This document shows, in pieces, positions 1-8,053 of a DNA stretch of 64,000 nucleotides. The position numbers were made by a program, and so were the translations under genes. Within the stretch, counting starts at the first letter, position 1. Each line of letters opens with the position of its first letter. The stretch covers positions 62,001-126,000 of the forward strand of contig NZ_BAAAIV010000006.1 of NCBI RefSeq assembly GCF_039526245.1. The letters run 5' to 3'. The DNA is from Arthrobacter_H rhombi (lineage in GTDB: Bacteria > Actinomycetota > Actinomycetes > Actinomycetales > Micrococcaceae). The notes under the pieces are model-generated. The model did not search any database. It had not been told where the DNA came from and worked only from the letters and a program-made list of their open reading frames with translations.

Positions 1-573
1 CAACAAGGCGGTACCGGTACCGCGGCGGCGGGATGACGGGCCGACGGCGAGGTCATGCACTGACACATCGCCGCCGTCGTGCCGGTAGGCAAGACCGCGT
101 CCCACCAGCTCACCGGAGTGGGTGCGGGCGACCGCATGCTCGATGTGACCGGGGTCCACGATGGAGAGTTCGTCGGCGTCGGGCCCGGTGGCCTCGGGCA
201 GATCGGGAGTCAACTGGACGCGGCCGTCCCATTGCTGGTGCTCCCGGGACGCCTCGGCGACGTCATCGAAGCTCCCTGCATGCCAGAAGACCGGAGGGGC
301 ATCGCGGAAGCCCAGGTCCACCAGGTCGGTATCCCGTGCGGCGGCATTGAGCCAGACATGGACCTCGCGGGCGCCCAACCGGGTGCCTTCGGCCAACCCC
401 GGGCGCAAGCCTGCCGCTTCCGGGCGGGCGGGAAAGAGGAGGACCAGGCGGGCCCGGCTCGGTTGCCATACCCACTGGCAGCCGTGCGTGGAGAACTCGC
501 GGCCGCCAGTTGCTGCGGCGAGCGAGCGGTTCCAATCGGCACAGGCGGTTTGCGCGCCGGAGATGGTCGTCAC
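1..573 (-). CDS. GNAT-family N-acetyltransferase, 3' end cut by window edge
   Basis: Reading from a GTG at 573 gives 191 open codons that run off the left edge, so the C-terminus is missing. The last residues visible are AVGPSSRRRGTGTALL, which match GNAT motif A (R/Q-x-x-G-x-G/A), the loop that binds the acetyl-CoA pyrophosphate. The preceding strand HDLAV is also typical. The N-terminal 100 residues give no substrate clue. The GTG start overlaps the TGA stop of the upstream M3 peptidase gene by 4 bases (GTGA), so the two are probably translated together. The acetylated substrate is unknown. Confidence 0.75.
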   Translation of the reverse strand, partial: MTTISGAQTACADWNRSLAAATGGREFSTHGCQWVWQPSRARLVLLFPARPEAAGLRPGLAEGTRLGAREVHVWLNAAARDTDLVDLGFRDAPPVFWHAGSFDDVAEASREHQQWDGRVQLTPDLPEATGPDADELSIVDPGHIEHAVARTHSGELVGRGLAYRHDGGDVSVHDLAVGPSSRRRGTGTALL

Positions 574-2591
574 CGGGAGACCCCATCGAGTCCGCGGCGT
601 ACGAGCAGTGGCTCGAGCCGTGCCGGCCGGCCACGGAAGTCCTCGTACGATTCCAGCGGATCGCGGGTATTGCCGCGGGCGAGCAGTCCGGCACGGAACC
701 GGTTGCCATTTGCCCGGGTCCCGCCACCGTTCTCCGCGAACCATTCCACGGTGTCGGCGTCGAGCACTTCACTCCAGATGTAGGAGTAGTACCCGGCCGA
801 GTATCCGCCGTCGAAGATGTGCTTGAAATAGCCGGAACGGTACCTCGGCGCAATGACGTCGGGGTTGAATCCGGCCTCGCGCAGGACCCGCTCCTCGAAG
901 GCCAGCGGATCGCCCGGGTCCTCGCCGGGGGCCAATGAATGCCAGCCGAGGTCCAGCACTGCTGCCGCCAGGTACTCCGTGGTTCCGAAACCCTCGCCCC
1001 ACAGTGCGGCTGCGTGGATCCGGTCCAACGCGCCGTCGGGCAGGGCCTCGCCGGTCTCGACGTGGCGGGCATAGGAGCTGACCAGCTCCTCGTCGAATTG
1101 CCACATCTCGTTGACCTGGGAGGGGTACTCCACGAAGTCGCGGGGGACTGCCGTTCCGGACAACGAGGGGTAGATCCCGTCGGCAAACAGTCCGTGCAGG
1201 GCGTGTCCGAACTCGTGGAAGAGCGTGCGCACCTCATCGAGGGTGAGCAATGCCGGTTCCCCCTCGGCGGGGGCCGGGATGTTGAGGTTGTTGGTGACCA
1301 CGGGCAGCTCGCCGAACAGGGAGGCGCCGACCCGGATGCTGTTCATCCACGCCCCGCCTGCCTTGGTCGGCCGGGCGAAGTAGTCCCCGAGGAACAACCC
1401 GCGGGTGCTGCCATCGGCGTCGGTGACCTCCCAGATGCGGGCGTCCGGGTGGTACAGCGGCAGGTCGTGCCGTTCGGTGAAGCTGATGCCGTAGAGCCGG
1501 GTCGCCGCCGCGAAGACCCCCTCGTGGATGACCCGGTCCAGTTCGAACCAGGGCTTCAGCGCTGCGGCATCGACAGCGTAGCGTTCGCGTTGCACCCGCG
1601 CGGAGAAGTAGGCGCGGTCCCATGGCTGTATCGCCTGTCCGGCCACCTCGGCCATGACCGCGTCTTCCGTCGCCGCGTTGGCCACCGCCGGGGGAACCAA
1701 CGCCGCGAGGCGTTCCCTCACGGCGTGAAGGGAGGGGGCGGTCTGCGCTTCCAGCACAACGGCAGCATGGTTCGGATATCCCAGCAGTCCGGCCCGCTCG
1801 GCACGCAACCGGGCCATCGACGCGGCCAGGTCCAGCGTGCGGTGCGGGCCATCCTGGCCCCGCCCGGTGGAGGCCTCGAACAGGCGCCGGCGGGAATCCG
1901 CGTTTTCCAGGCGTGCCAGTGCCGGCTGGTGGGTGGGCAGGACCAACGTGAGGAGGTAGCCGCCGTCGTGCCCTGCCTGGGTTGCGGCGCGGGCGGCGGA
2001 GGCGATCTCCGCCTCGGAGAGCCCCGCGAGGTCGGCGGCGTCGACGAAGTGCACCGCAGCGTCGTTCATCCCGGCGAGCAGCGCGGTGGAATACCTGGTC
2101 GAGAGTGCGGAGATCTCGGAGTTCAGCTCGCGCAACCGCGCCTTGTCCTGCGTCCCGAGGCCGGCCCCTGCCCGACGAAACGCCTTCAGCGTCTCCTCGC
2201 TGAGCCGCGCCCGCTCACCGTCGAGCCCGCCGGCCGACGCCACCGCCTCCAGGCGGGCGTTCAGCCCGGCATCGAGGTGCACGGTGTCGGCGTGTTCGGT
2301 CATCAGCGCCTGGATCTGCCCGTCGGCGGCGAGGATGTCCGGCGTCCCGTGCGAGGGCTTGACGTTCGAGAACGCCATGATGGCCCGGCGCAGGGTTTCG
2401 CCGCTCGCCTCGAAGGCCTCCGTGGTGTTGGCGAACGTCGGTTCCTCGGTGGAGGACGTGATCGCCTCGATCGCTGCGAGCTGCTCGGCGATGCCCTGCC
2501 GGACCGCGTCGACGTAGTCCTGGGCCGTCAGCGTGTCGAAGGCGGGCATCTCGAACGGCAGCGGGCTCGGCGTCAGCAGGGGATTGGTCAT
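570..2591 (-). CDS. dcp: M3-family zinc metallopeptidase (Dcp/oligopeptidase A type)
   Basis: The 673-aa product has the usual length of cytoplasmic M3 peptidases. The zinc-binding HEFGH lies near residues 458-462 within LFHEFGHALHG. The third zinc ligand is probably the Glu of DFVEYPSQ about 28 residues after the first His. The conserved substrate-side segment GGYSAGYYSYIWSE lies near the C-terminus. There is no signal peptide. These enzymes cleave short peptides left by larger proteases. Peptidyl-dipeptidase Dcp and oligopeptidase A cannot be told apart reliably from sequence alone, so the symbol is tentative. The gene is divergent from the capA-like gene, with only 51 bases between the two starts. 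Confidence 0.9.
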   Translation of the reverse strand: MTNPLLTPSPLPFEMPAFDTLTAQDYVDAVRQGIAEQLAAIEAITSSTEEPTFANTTEAFEASGETLRRAIMAFSNVKPSHGTPDILAADGQIQALMTEHADTVHLDAGLNARLEAVASAGGLDGERARLSEETLKAFRRAGAGLGTQDKARLRELNSEISALSTRYSTALLAGMNDAAVHFVDAADLAGLSEAEIASAARAATQAGHDGGYLLTLVLPTHQPALARLENADSRRRLFEASTGRGQDGPHRTLDLAASMARLRAERAGLLGYPNHAAVVLEAQTAPSLHAVRERLAALVPPAVANAATEDAVMAEVAGQAIQPWDRAYFSARVQRERYAVDAAALKPWFELDRVIHEGVFAAATRLYGISFTERHDLPLYHPDARIWEVTDADGSTRGLFLGDYFARPTKAGGAWMNSIRVGASLFGELPVVTNNLNIPAPAEGEPALLTLDEVRTLFHEFGHALHGLFADGIYPSLSGTAVPRDFVEYPSQVNEMWQFDEELVSSYARHVETGEALPDGALDRIHAAALWGEGFGTTEYLAAAVLDLGWHSLAPGEDPGDPLAFEERVLREAGFNPDVIAPRYRSGYFKHIFDGGYSAGYYSYIWSEVLDADTVEWFAENGGGTRANGNRFRAGLLARGNTRDPLESYEDFRGRPARLEPLLVRRGLDGVSR

Positions 2592-2630
2592 GAAGGCAGT
2601 TTTTCACACCCCGGGGCCTTGCGCGACGCA

Positions 2631-2636
2631 TACCAT
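2631..2636 (+). promoter_or_regulatory. -10-like hexamer TACCAT, leaderless spacing to the CapA-like gene
   Basis: TACCAT ends exactly 6 nt before the ATG at 2643, placing a transcription start at or next to the start codon. No convincing -35 is seen. It belongs to a series of TANNNT-N6-start cases in this window. Confidence 0.45.
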
Positions 2637-2642
2637 CGAGGC

Positions 2643-3899
2643 ATGACGATTGCCGCCGCCCCCACCGGACACGGAGATCGCGAGCCGGCGGTCCCGCGAC
2701 ACAGGTTCCGGCCGGCAGCAGGCCTGGCGGTCGCCTGCGCTGTGGCTCTGCTGCTCGCCGGGTGCACGCCCTCCGACGGGCCGGTGGCCGGCGGTTCCAC
2801 GGCGGTGCCAACGCACCCTTCGACCTCCACCGGCGCCGCAACCCCCTCAACCCCCCAGGCCTCCGGGGCTGCCCGGTCTTCCGCGGCGGCCCCGGAACGG
2901 GTATCCGTGGCGGTGACCGGGGATGTGCTGCTGCATCCACCGCTTTGGGCCCAGGCCCGCACTGACGGCACGGCGGCGCAACCGGACTTCCGCCCGCTGC
3001 TCTCGGGGGTGGAGCCCTTTCTGGAAGACGCCGATCTGGCAGTCTGTTCGCTGGAGACCCCGGTGGGTGACGCCGACGGCCCCTATAGCGGCTACCCCTC
3101 GTTCGTGGTGCCGCCACAGATCCTGCCGGCGCTGAAGTCCACCGGATACGACGCCTGCACCACCGCCACCAACCATGCCATCGACGCCGGGACGGCCGGG
3201 CTGGAACGCACCTTGGATGGGCTCGATCAGGCGGGCTTGCGCCATACCGGAACGTACCGCACCGCGGCCGAGGCGGCCCGGCCGCTGATCCTGGACGCGC
3301 AGGGAGTGCGCGTCGGCATCGTCACCGCGACCTTCTCACTCAACGGCCTGCAGCCCGACACGGGCTGGCGGGTCGACCTCATCGACACCGACCGCATGAT
3401 CGCCCAGGCGAAGGCAGCCCGGAAGGCAGGCGCCGACGTCGTTCTCGCGGGGTTCCATGCCGGCCAGGAGTATTCCAGCCGTCCCACCGCAGACCAGCGC
3501 CGCACCGCGCGTGCCCTGGCCGGCAGCGGTGTCTTCGATGTCGTCTACTCCCACCACACGCATTCGGTCTTGCCGTTGGAGAAGTACGACGGCGTCTGGA
3601 TCGCCTATGGTCTGGGCAACAGTGTTTCCGCCCATGCCACGGACCTGGCGGTGAACCGGGAAGGGGTGAGCCTGAAACTGGAGTTCACCCGCACCGCCAC
3701 AGGGTGGAAGACCTCCCCGCCGCGGTGGGCCGCCCACATCATGGCCCAGGATCCGGTGCGCTGGTGTGCGCTTCCGGCAAAGACACCCTGCACCACCGCC
3801 CGCGGGGACGCAGCCTCCCTGGAACGCACCCGCACCACGCTCAACGCCCTGGGTGCCGACGATGCGGGCGCCAAGCCGTGGGATCCCGGCGCCAGCTGA
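2643..3899 (+). CDS. CapA-family (poly-gamma-glutamate synthesis-like) lipoprotein
   Basis: The product is 418 aa. It starts with a basic N-terminus, a hydrophobic stretch and a lipobox LLAGC (Cys about residue 41), so it is a predicted lipoprotein on the outer face of the membrane. A Ser/Thr/Pro-rich linker follows. The CapA domain, related to metallophosphoesterases, carries VTGDVLLHP, TNHAIDAG, a GFHAG segment, SHHTHSVLP and IAYGLGNSV. The family includes PgsA/CapA of poly-gamma-glutamate synthesis, but no capB or capC is nearby, so capsule formation is not supported here. The ATG at 2643 was chosen because it directly precedes the signal sequence and lies 6 nt after a TACCAT hexamer. A much longer open frame upstream is antisense to the M3 gene. 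Confidence 0.85.
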   Translation: MTIAAAPTGHGDREPAVPRHRFRPAAGLAVACAVALLLAGCTPSDGPVAGGSTAVPTHPSTSTGAATPSTPQASGAARSSAAAPERVSVAVTGDVLLHPPLWAQARTDGTAAQPDFRPLLSGVEPFLEDADLAVCSLETPVGDADGPYSGYPSFVVPPQILPALKSTGYDACTTATNHAIDAGTAGLERTLDGLDQAGLRHTGTYRTAAEAARPLILDAQGVRVGIVTATFSLNGLQPDTGWRVDLIDTDRMIAQAKAARKAGADVVLAGFHAGQEYSSRPTADQRRTARALAGSGVFDVVYSHHTHSVLPLEKYDGVWIAYGLGNSVSAHATDLAVNREGVSLKLEFTRTATGWKTSPPRWAAHIMAQDPVRWCALPAKTPCTTARGDAASLERTRTTLNALGADDAGAKPWDPGAS

Positions 3900-3928
3900 T
3901 CCGCATCCCGGGGCTGCGGGGCGGTGGA

Positions 3929-3962
3929 CGCGGCCGGAAGACGGGGCGTGTCGCCGGCCGCG
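3929..3962 (+). repeat. Inverted repeat before pdxT
   Basis: Nine-base arms (3929-3937 and 3954-3962, CGCGGCCGG and its complement) flank a 16-nt loop. There is no T-run. It could end capA transcription or be incidental in G+C-rich DNA. Confidence 0.35.
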
Positions 3963-3983
3963 CGGCGGGAGTCCACGCCGAAC

Positions 3984-3989
3984 TATGCT
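3984..3989 (+). promoter_or_regulatory. Possible -10 element (TATGCT) for pdxT
   Basis: TATGCT stands out in a G+C-rich gap 72 bases before the pdxT start and would give a leader of about 65 nt. No -35 match is seen at 17 bp. Confidence 0.35.
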
Positions 3990-4060
3990 GGAGCGTCCCC
4001 ATTTCCCGGCCGCCACGGTGCGGCCCGATGTCCGGTCCGTGCCGGAAGAGGCGGTTGCGC

Positions 4061-4738
4061 ATGCTCACAGTTGGTGTCCTGGCCCTGCAGGGCGACGTCC
4101 GCGAACATGTGGCGGCGCTCCAGGCCTGCGGTGCGACTGCCGTTCCGGTGCGGCGCCCGCAGGAACTCGACGGTCTGGACGGGCTGGTCCTGCCGGGCGG
4201 CGAATCGACCACCATCGACAAGCTGGCCCGGATGTTCGGCGTCGCCGAACCGTTGAAGCAGCGCATCGCCGACGGATTCCCGGTCTACGGATCCTGTGCC
4301 GGGCTGATCCTGCTGGCCGATCGCATCGTGGACCCGGCCACCGATGGGGCGGGCGCGCCCCAGCAGAGTTTCGGGGGCATCGACATGACCGTGCGCCGCA
4401 ATGCCTTCGGCCGGCAGGTCGAGTCCTTCGAGACCGACCTGGACTTCGCCGGGCTCCAGGGATTGCCGGGCCCCGATGGGGCAACGTCGGGCGCCGTGGC
4501 CGACCCGGTGCACGCCGTGTTCATCCGCGCCCCGTGGGTGGAAAGCGTCGGCCCGGACGTCCAGGTCCTGGCCTCCGTGCAGGTGCCCAGCGGGCCGCTC
4601 GGTGCGGAATCGCCAACGGACAGTAGAATCGTTGCAGTACGTTCGGGATCGCTGCTGGCCACCTCCTTCCACCCGGAGGTCACGGGGGAGCGCCGGATCC
4701 ACGAACTTTTCATCCAGCTGATCAAGGGAGAAGCGTAA
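4061..4738 (+). CDS. pdxT: Pyridoxal 5'-phosphate synthase, glutaminase subunit PdxT
   Basis: The 225-aa product is a class-I-like glutamine amidotransferase that hydrolyses glutamine and passes ammonia to PdxS for vitamin B6 synthesis. It opens with VGVLALQGDVREH. It has LPGGESTTIDKL, the nucleophile Cys in YGSCAGLILLA, and the His-Glu pair in SFHPEV near the C-terminus. An ATG at 4028 in the same frame would add 11 residues; 4061 fits the family N-terminus and has a purine-rich site (GGAAGAGG) 10 nt upstream. The partner pdxS, usually next to pdxT, is not in this window. The yebC start follows the stop by 2 bases. Confidence 0.93.
   Translation: MLTVGVLALQGDVREHVAALQACGATAVPVRRPQELDGLDGLVLPGGESTTIDKLARMFGVAEPLKQRIADGFPVYGSCAGLILLADRIVDPATDGAGAPQQSFGGIDMTVRRNAFGRQVESFETDLDFAGLQGLPGPDGATSGAVADPVHAVFIRAPWVESVGPDVQVLASVQVPSGPLGAESPTDSRIVAVRSGSLLATSFHPEVTGERRIHELFIQLIKGEA
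4624..4629 (+). promoter_or_regulatory. Possible internal -10 (TAGAAT) for yebC
   Basis: TAGAAT inside the 3' end of pdxT, 112 bases before the yebC ATG, may give yebC-ruvC its own transcript. No -35 was seen. Confidence 0.25.
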
Positions 4739-4740
4739 GC

Positions 4741-5499
4741 ATGTCAGGCCACTCCAAATGGGCAACGACCAAGCACAAGAAAGCCGTCATCGATTCACGG
4801 CGTGCCAAGTCGTTCGCCAAGCTCATCAAGAACATCGAAGTCGCAGCTCGTGCGGGCGGCGCCGACATGGCCGGCAACCCGGCCCTGGAAGTCGCCGTGT
4901 CCAAGGCGAAGAAGACCTCGGTCCCCAATGACAACATCGACCGGGCCGTCAAGCGCGGTGCCGGACTCACCGGCGAGGTCATCGACTACGCCGAGATCAT
5001 CTACGAGGCCCGCGGCCCCCAGGGATCCGCACTGCTGGTCGAGTGCCTGACGGACAACAAGAACCGCGCCGCCTCCGAGGTGCGCCTGGCCATCACCCGC
5101 AGCGGCGGCACCGTCGCCGACCCGGGCTCCGTCGCCTACCTCTTCGCCCGCAAGGGGGTCGTCTCGCTGCCCAAGAAGGACCTGACCGAGGATGACATCC
5201 TCATGGCGGTCCTCGAGGCCGGTGCCGACGAGGTCAAGGAGTCCGGCGACAGCTTCGAGATCCACTCCGAACCGACCGATCTGCGTGCCGTGGTCAAGGC
5301 GCTGGAGGAAGCCGGCATCGAGTACGAGTCCGACGAGGTCGAATTCGTCCCGTCCATGCAGGTGGACCTGGACGCCGACGCGGCCCGCAAGTTCCTCAAG
5401 CTGACCGACGCCCTGGAGGACCTGGACGACGTGCAGAACGTCTACTCCAACGCCGACCTCTCCGAAGAGGTCATGGCCGAGCTCGAAGCGGACGACTAG
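4741..5499 (+). CDS. yebC: YebC/PmpR-family protein
   Basis: The 252-aa product begins MSGHSKWATTKHKKA, the hallmark of the YebC/TACO1 family, and is co-linear over its full length, including VPNDNIDRAVKRG and GGTVADPGSVAYLF. Members have been described as DNA-binding regulators (PmpR) and, more recently, as ribosome-associated factors that help translation of proline-rich stretches. Which role applies here cannot be read from sequence. The gene sits between pdxT and ruvC with very short gaps, the usual actinobacterial arrangement, so co-transcription is likely. Confidence 0.95.
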   Translation: MSGHSKWATTKHKKAVIDSRRAKSFAKLIKNIEVAARAGGADMAGNPALEVAVSKAKKTSVPNDNIDRAVKRGAGLTGEVIDYAEIIYEARGPQGSALLVECLTDNKNRAASEVRLAITRSGGTVADPGSVAYLFARKGVVSLPKKDLTEDDILMAVLEAGADEVKESGDSFEIHSEPTDLRAVVKALEEAGIEYESDEVEFVPSMQVDLDADAARKFLKLTDALEDLDDVQNVYSNADLSEEVMAELEADD

Positions 5500-5506
5500 C
5501 ACCGTC

Positions 5507-6103
5507 GTGGCATTGCGTGTGGTCGGCGTCGACCCGGGTTTGACCCGCTGTGGGTTGGCCGTGGTCGACGTCGAACCCAACCGCCGGGCCACCCTGATCG
5601 ACGTCACCGTGGTCGGCACGACCCCGGACACCCCCTTGGACCAGCGCCTGCTGGCCATCGCCGAGGGCATCGACGTCTGGTTGGACCGGCACCGCCCGGA
5701 TGTGCTCGCCGTCGAACGGGTCTTCAGCCAGCTCAACGTCAGCACGGTGATGGGCACCGCCCAGGCCTCGGGGATCGTCATCGTTGCCGCCGCGCGCCGC
5801 GGCATCCCGGTGGCACTGCACACGCCCACCGAGGTCAAGGCGGCAGTCACCGGCAGCGGCCAGGCCAACAAGGCGGCGGTCGGCAAGATGGTCGCCAAGA
5901 TCCTGCGCCTGGACGCACCGCCCACACCCGCCGACGCCGCAGATGCCGCGGCGCTGGCCATCACCCATGGCTGGCGTGGGGCGGCACCGGGAGCCCAGGC
6001 TTCGGTCGGGGTCAGTGGCGGATCCAGCGGGCTGACCCCCGCCCAGCGGGCCTGGGCCGCCGCGGAAGCGACGGCACGGTCGACCCGGGCGCCGCGTCGC
6101 TGA
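5507..6103 (+). CDS. ruvC: Holliday junction endonuclease RuvC
   Basis: The 198-aa resolvase has an RNase H fold. The first catalytic Asp lies in VVGVDPGLTRCG, a Glu in LAVERVFSQ, and the C-terminal acidic residues in DAADAAALAITHG. It cuts Holliday junctions symmetrically while RuvAB drives branch migration. The start is a GTG 7 bases after the yebC stop. The protein is slightly longer than the E. coli enzyme because of an Ala-rich C-terminal tail, common in actinobacteria. Confidence 0.95.
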   Translation: MALRVVGVDPGLTRCGLAVVDVEPNRRATLIDVTVVGTTPDTPLDQRLLAIAEGIDVWLDRHRPDVLAVERVFSQLNVSTVMGTAQASGIVIVAAARRGIPVALHTPTEVKAAVTGSGQANKAAVGKMVAKILRLDAPPTPADAADAAALAITHGWRGAAPGAQASVGVSGGSSGLTPAQRAWAAAEATARSTRAPRR

Positions 6104-6126
6104 ACCGCCGGGGCCGGGTCACCGGG

Positions 6127-6149
6127 TAGGGTATTCGTAGATATGTTCG
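6127..6149 (+). promoter_or_regulatory. Candidate SOS (LexA) box with -10-like element before ruvA
   Basis: CGTAGATATGTTCG (6136-6149) matches the Gram-positive SOS box CGAAC-RNRY-GTTCG at 12 of 14 positions. Both mismatches fall in the left half-site. A TAGGGT hexamer (6127-6132) lies directly upstream, so LexA bound here would cover the transcription start. The box is 52 bases before the ruvA start. Confidence 0.45.
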
Positions 6150-6201
6150 GATACCGCCTGGCGGTCCCCGACACCAGTACGACGCCGGAGGAAGGCTTTC
6201 C

Positions 6202-6825
6202 ATGATCAGTTCCCTGAACGGCGTGGTCACCCATGTGGCCCTGAACAGCGCAGTCATCGAGGTGTCCGGGTTCGGGATGCTCATCCAGGCCACGCCCCAG
6301 ACCCTCTCCGGGCTCCACGTGGGACGTGATGCCCAGGTACACACCTCCCTGGTCGTCCGCGAGGATTCGATGACCCTGTTCGGCTTCGCCACGCCGGGGG
6401 AGCGCGAGGTCTTCGAGGTGCTGCTCTCCGTGGCCGGCGTCGGACCGCGTCTGGCCCTGGCGGTATTGGCGGTGCACAGTCCCGAGGACGTGCGCGTCGC
6501 TTCCGCCGGTGGGGACACCAAGGCCTTCACCCGGGTTCCGGGTATCGGCCCCAAGGGCGCCCAGCGGATCGTGCTGGAACTCGCGGGCAAGCTGGCCCCG
6601 ACCGGTGAGGCGAGCACCGCGGTCCCGGCCGCCGTCGTTCCCGCATGGAAGGAACAGGTCCTGCAGGCACTCGTGGGGCTGGGCTGGACAGAAAAGGACG
6701 CCGAGAAGGCGTTGGCGTCCACCGCGAAGGCCGAACCCGACCTCGTGGCCGGTGGCCAGGTCGGGGAAATCCTGAAGTCCGTCCTGCGCGACCTGGGTCG
6801 CGGAGCCTCGGTCGGCGGACGCTAG
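6202..6825 (+). CDS. ruvA: Holliday junction branch-migration protein RuvA
   Basis: The 207-aa product has the three RuvA domains. The OB-fold begins MISSLNGVVTHVALNSAVIE. The helix-hairpin-helix pair includes VAGVGPRLALAVLAV and VPGIGPKGAQRIVLEL. The C-terminal domain III, which contacts RuvB, is reached after an Ala/Pro linker. RuvA tetramers hold the four-way junction open for the RuvB motor. A good Shine-Dalgarno (GGAGGA) precedes the ATG. The 98-base gap from ruvC holds a candidate LexA box, so ruvAB may be induced by DNA damage separately from ruvC. Confidence 0.95.
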   Translation: MISSLNGVVTHVALNSAVIEVSGFGMLIQATPQTLSGLHVGRDAQVHTSLVVREDSMTLFGFATPGEREVFEVLLSVAGVGPRLALAVLAVHSPEDVRVASAGGDTKAFTRVPGIGPKGAQRIVLELAGKLAPTGEASTAVPAAVVPAWKEQVLQALVGLGWTEKDAEKALASTAKAEPDLVAGGQVGEILKSVLRDLGRGASVGGR

Positions 6826-6828
6826 GCT
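6823..6828 (+). promoter_or_regulatory. -10-like TAGGCT, leaderless spacing to ruvB
   Basis: TAGGCT begins with the TAG stop codon of ruvA and ends 6 nt before the ruvB ATG at 6835. It could drive a leaderless ruvB transcript. No Shine-Dalgarno is visible before ruvB. Confidence 0.4.
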
Positions 6829-6834
6829 ACGACC

Positions 6835-7908
6835 ATGTCCGAGAACCAGCAGATCACGGCCTCGACCTCGGAGCCGGAGGAACGGGCCATCGAGGCGGCC
6901 CTGCGCCCCAAGAACCTCCACGACTTCGTGGGCCAGGCACGGGTCCGCCAACAGCTGTCCCTGGTGCTGGAAGCCTCCAGGATCCGGCAGCGTTCCGCGG
7001 ATCACGTCCTGCTCTCGGGCCCCCCGGGGTTGGGCAAGACGACGCTGGCGATGATCATCGCCGCGGAAATGAACGCGCCCTTGCGGATCAGTTCGGGACC
7101 GGCGATCCAGCACGCCGGCGATCTCGCGGCCATCCTGTCGTCGCTCACGGAGGGCGAAGTCCTCTTCCTGGACGAGATCCACCGGATGAGCCGCCCCGCC
7201 GAGGAAATGCTCTACATGGCGATGGAGGATTTCCGGGTCGACATCGTCGTCGGCAAGGGTGCCGGGGCAACCGCCATCCCGCTGGAGCTGCCTCCCTTCA
7301 CCCTCGTCGGCGCGACGACCCGTGCGGGCCTGCTGCCCGGGCCATTGCGTGACCGGTTCGGGTTCACGGGCCATCTGGAGTTCTATTCGACGGACGAGCT
7401 GGAGCTGGTGCTGCGCCGGTCGGCCATGCTGATGGACATGTCGGTGAATTCGGCGGCCTTCGCGGAGATCGCCATGCGTTCCCGGGGGACTCCCCGCATT
7501 TCCAACCGGCTGTTGCGGCGGGTCAGGGACTGGGCCCTGGTCCATGGCATCGAACAGATCGACGCCCGATCCGCCTCGGCGGCCCTGGACATGTACGAAG
7601 TTGATTCCCGGGGCCTGGATCGGCTGGACCGCAACGTCCTGCTGGCGTTGTGCACGAAGTTCGGTGGTGGCCCCGTCGGCTTGTCGACCTTGGCGATCGC
7701 GGTCGGCGAGGAAACCGAGACAGTGGAGACCGTTGCCGAACCGTATCTGGTGCGTGAAGGCCTGCTGGGGCGGACTCCCCGCGGTCGCATTGCCATGCCT
7801 GCTGCCTGGGATCATCTGGGCCTGGTGGCGCCTGCGGGTGCTGCTTTCGGCGACGGGACCGGAGCACAATTCGGGCACCCGGGCGAGGCCGTCGACGGCG
7901 ATTCCTAG
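6835..7908 (+). CDS. ruvB: Holliday junction helicase RuvB
   Basis: The 357-aa AAA+ motor carries Walker A SGPPGLGKTTLA, Walker B LFLDEIHRM, sensor 1 VGATTRAG and the arginine-finger region GPLRDRFG. The winged-helix DNA-binding domain occupies the C-terminal third (LLALCTKFGGGPVGLSTLA, then RTPRGR). RuvB hexamers pull DNA through the RuvA-bound junction. It ends the ruvCAB cluster. Ten residues of poorly conserved N-terminus precede the core; the chosen ATG has a TAGGCT hexamer 6 nt upstream rather than a ribosome-binding site. Confidence 0.96.
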   Translation: MSENQQITASTSEPEERAIEAALRPKNLHDFVGQARVRQQLSLVLEASRIRQRSADHVLLSGPPGLGKTTLAMIIAAEMNAPLRISSGPAIQHAGDLAAILSSLTEGEVLFLDEIHRMSRPAEEMLYMAMEDFRVDIVVGKGAGATAIPLELPPFTLVGATTRAGLLPGPLRDRFGFTGHLEFYSTDELELVLRRSAMLMDMSVNSAAFAEIAMRSRGTPRISNRLLRRVRDWALVHGIEQIDARSASAALDMYEVDSRGLDRLDRNVLLALCTKFGGGPVGLSTLAIAVGEETETVETVAEPYLVREGLLGRTPRGRIAMPAAWDHLGLVAPAGAAFGDGTGAQFGHPGEAVDGDS

Positions 7909-7972
7909 GACTCCGGCCCGGAACGGCACGGTTCGCACTGAGGTCCCGGTCACGGAACGTCCAGCATCGACC

Positions 7973-7980
7973 TATACAAT
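7973..7980 (+). promoter_or_regulatory. Possible -10 region (TATACAAT) for yajC-secDF
   Basis: The only A+T-rich stretch in the 145-base gap between ruvB and yajC. It contains both TATACA and TACAAT. The leader would be about 65 nt. No clear -35 was found. Confidence 0.4.
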
Positions 7981-8053
7981 GGTGACTTGCCCTCCAGTGC
8001 GCTCTCTAGCCGGCGTGCACGGAAGCCCCCAGAACAGAAACAGGTAGTAACCC

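Noticed and set aside
4795..7953. A very long open frame (over 1000 codons) on the minus strand opposite yebC-ruvCAB; similar ones lie opposite carB-pyrF (42084-44747), metK-priA (48171-50570) and rel (11434-13698).
   Set aside because: They are antisense to clearly conserved genes, have low-complexity Arg/Gly/His-rich translations and no family motifs. Long antisense frames are expected in G+C-rich DNA with strong third-position bias.
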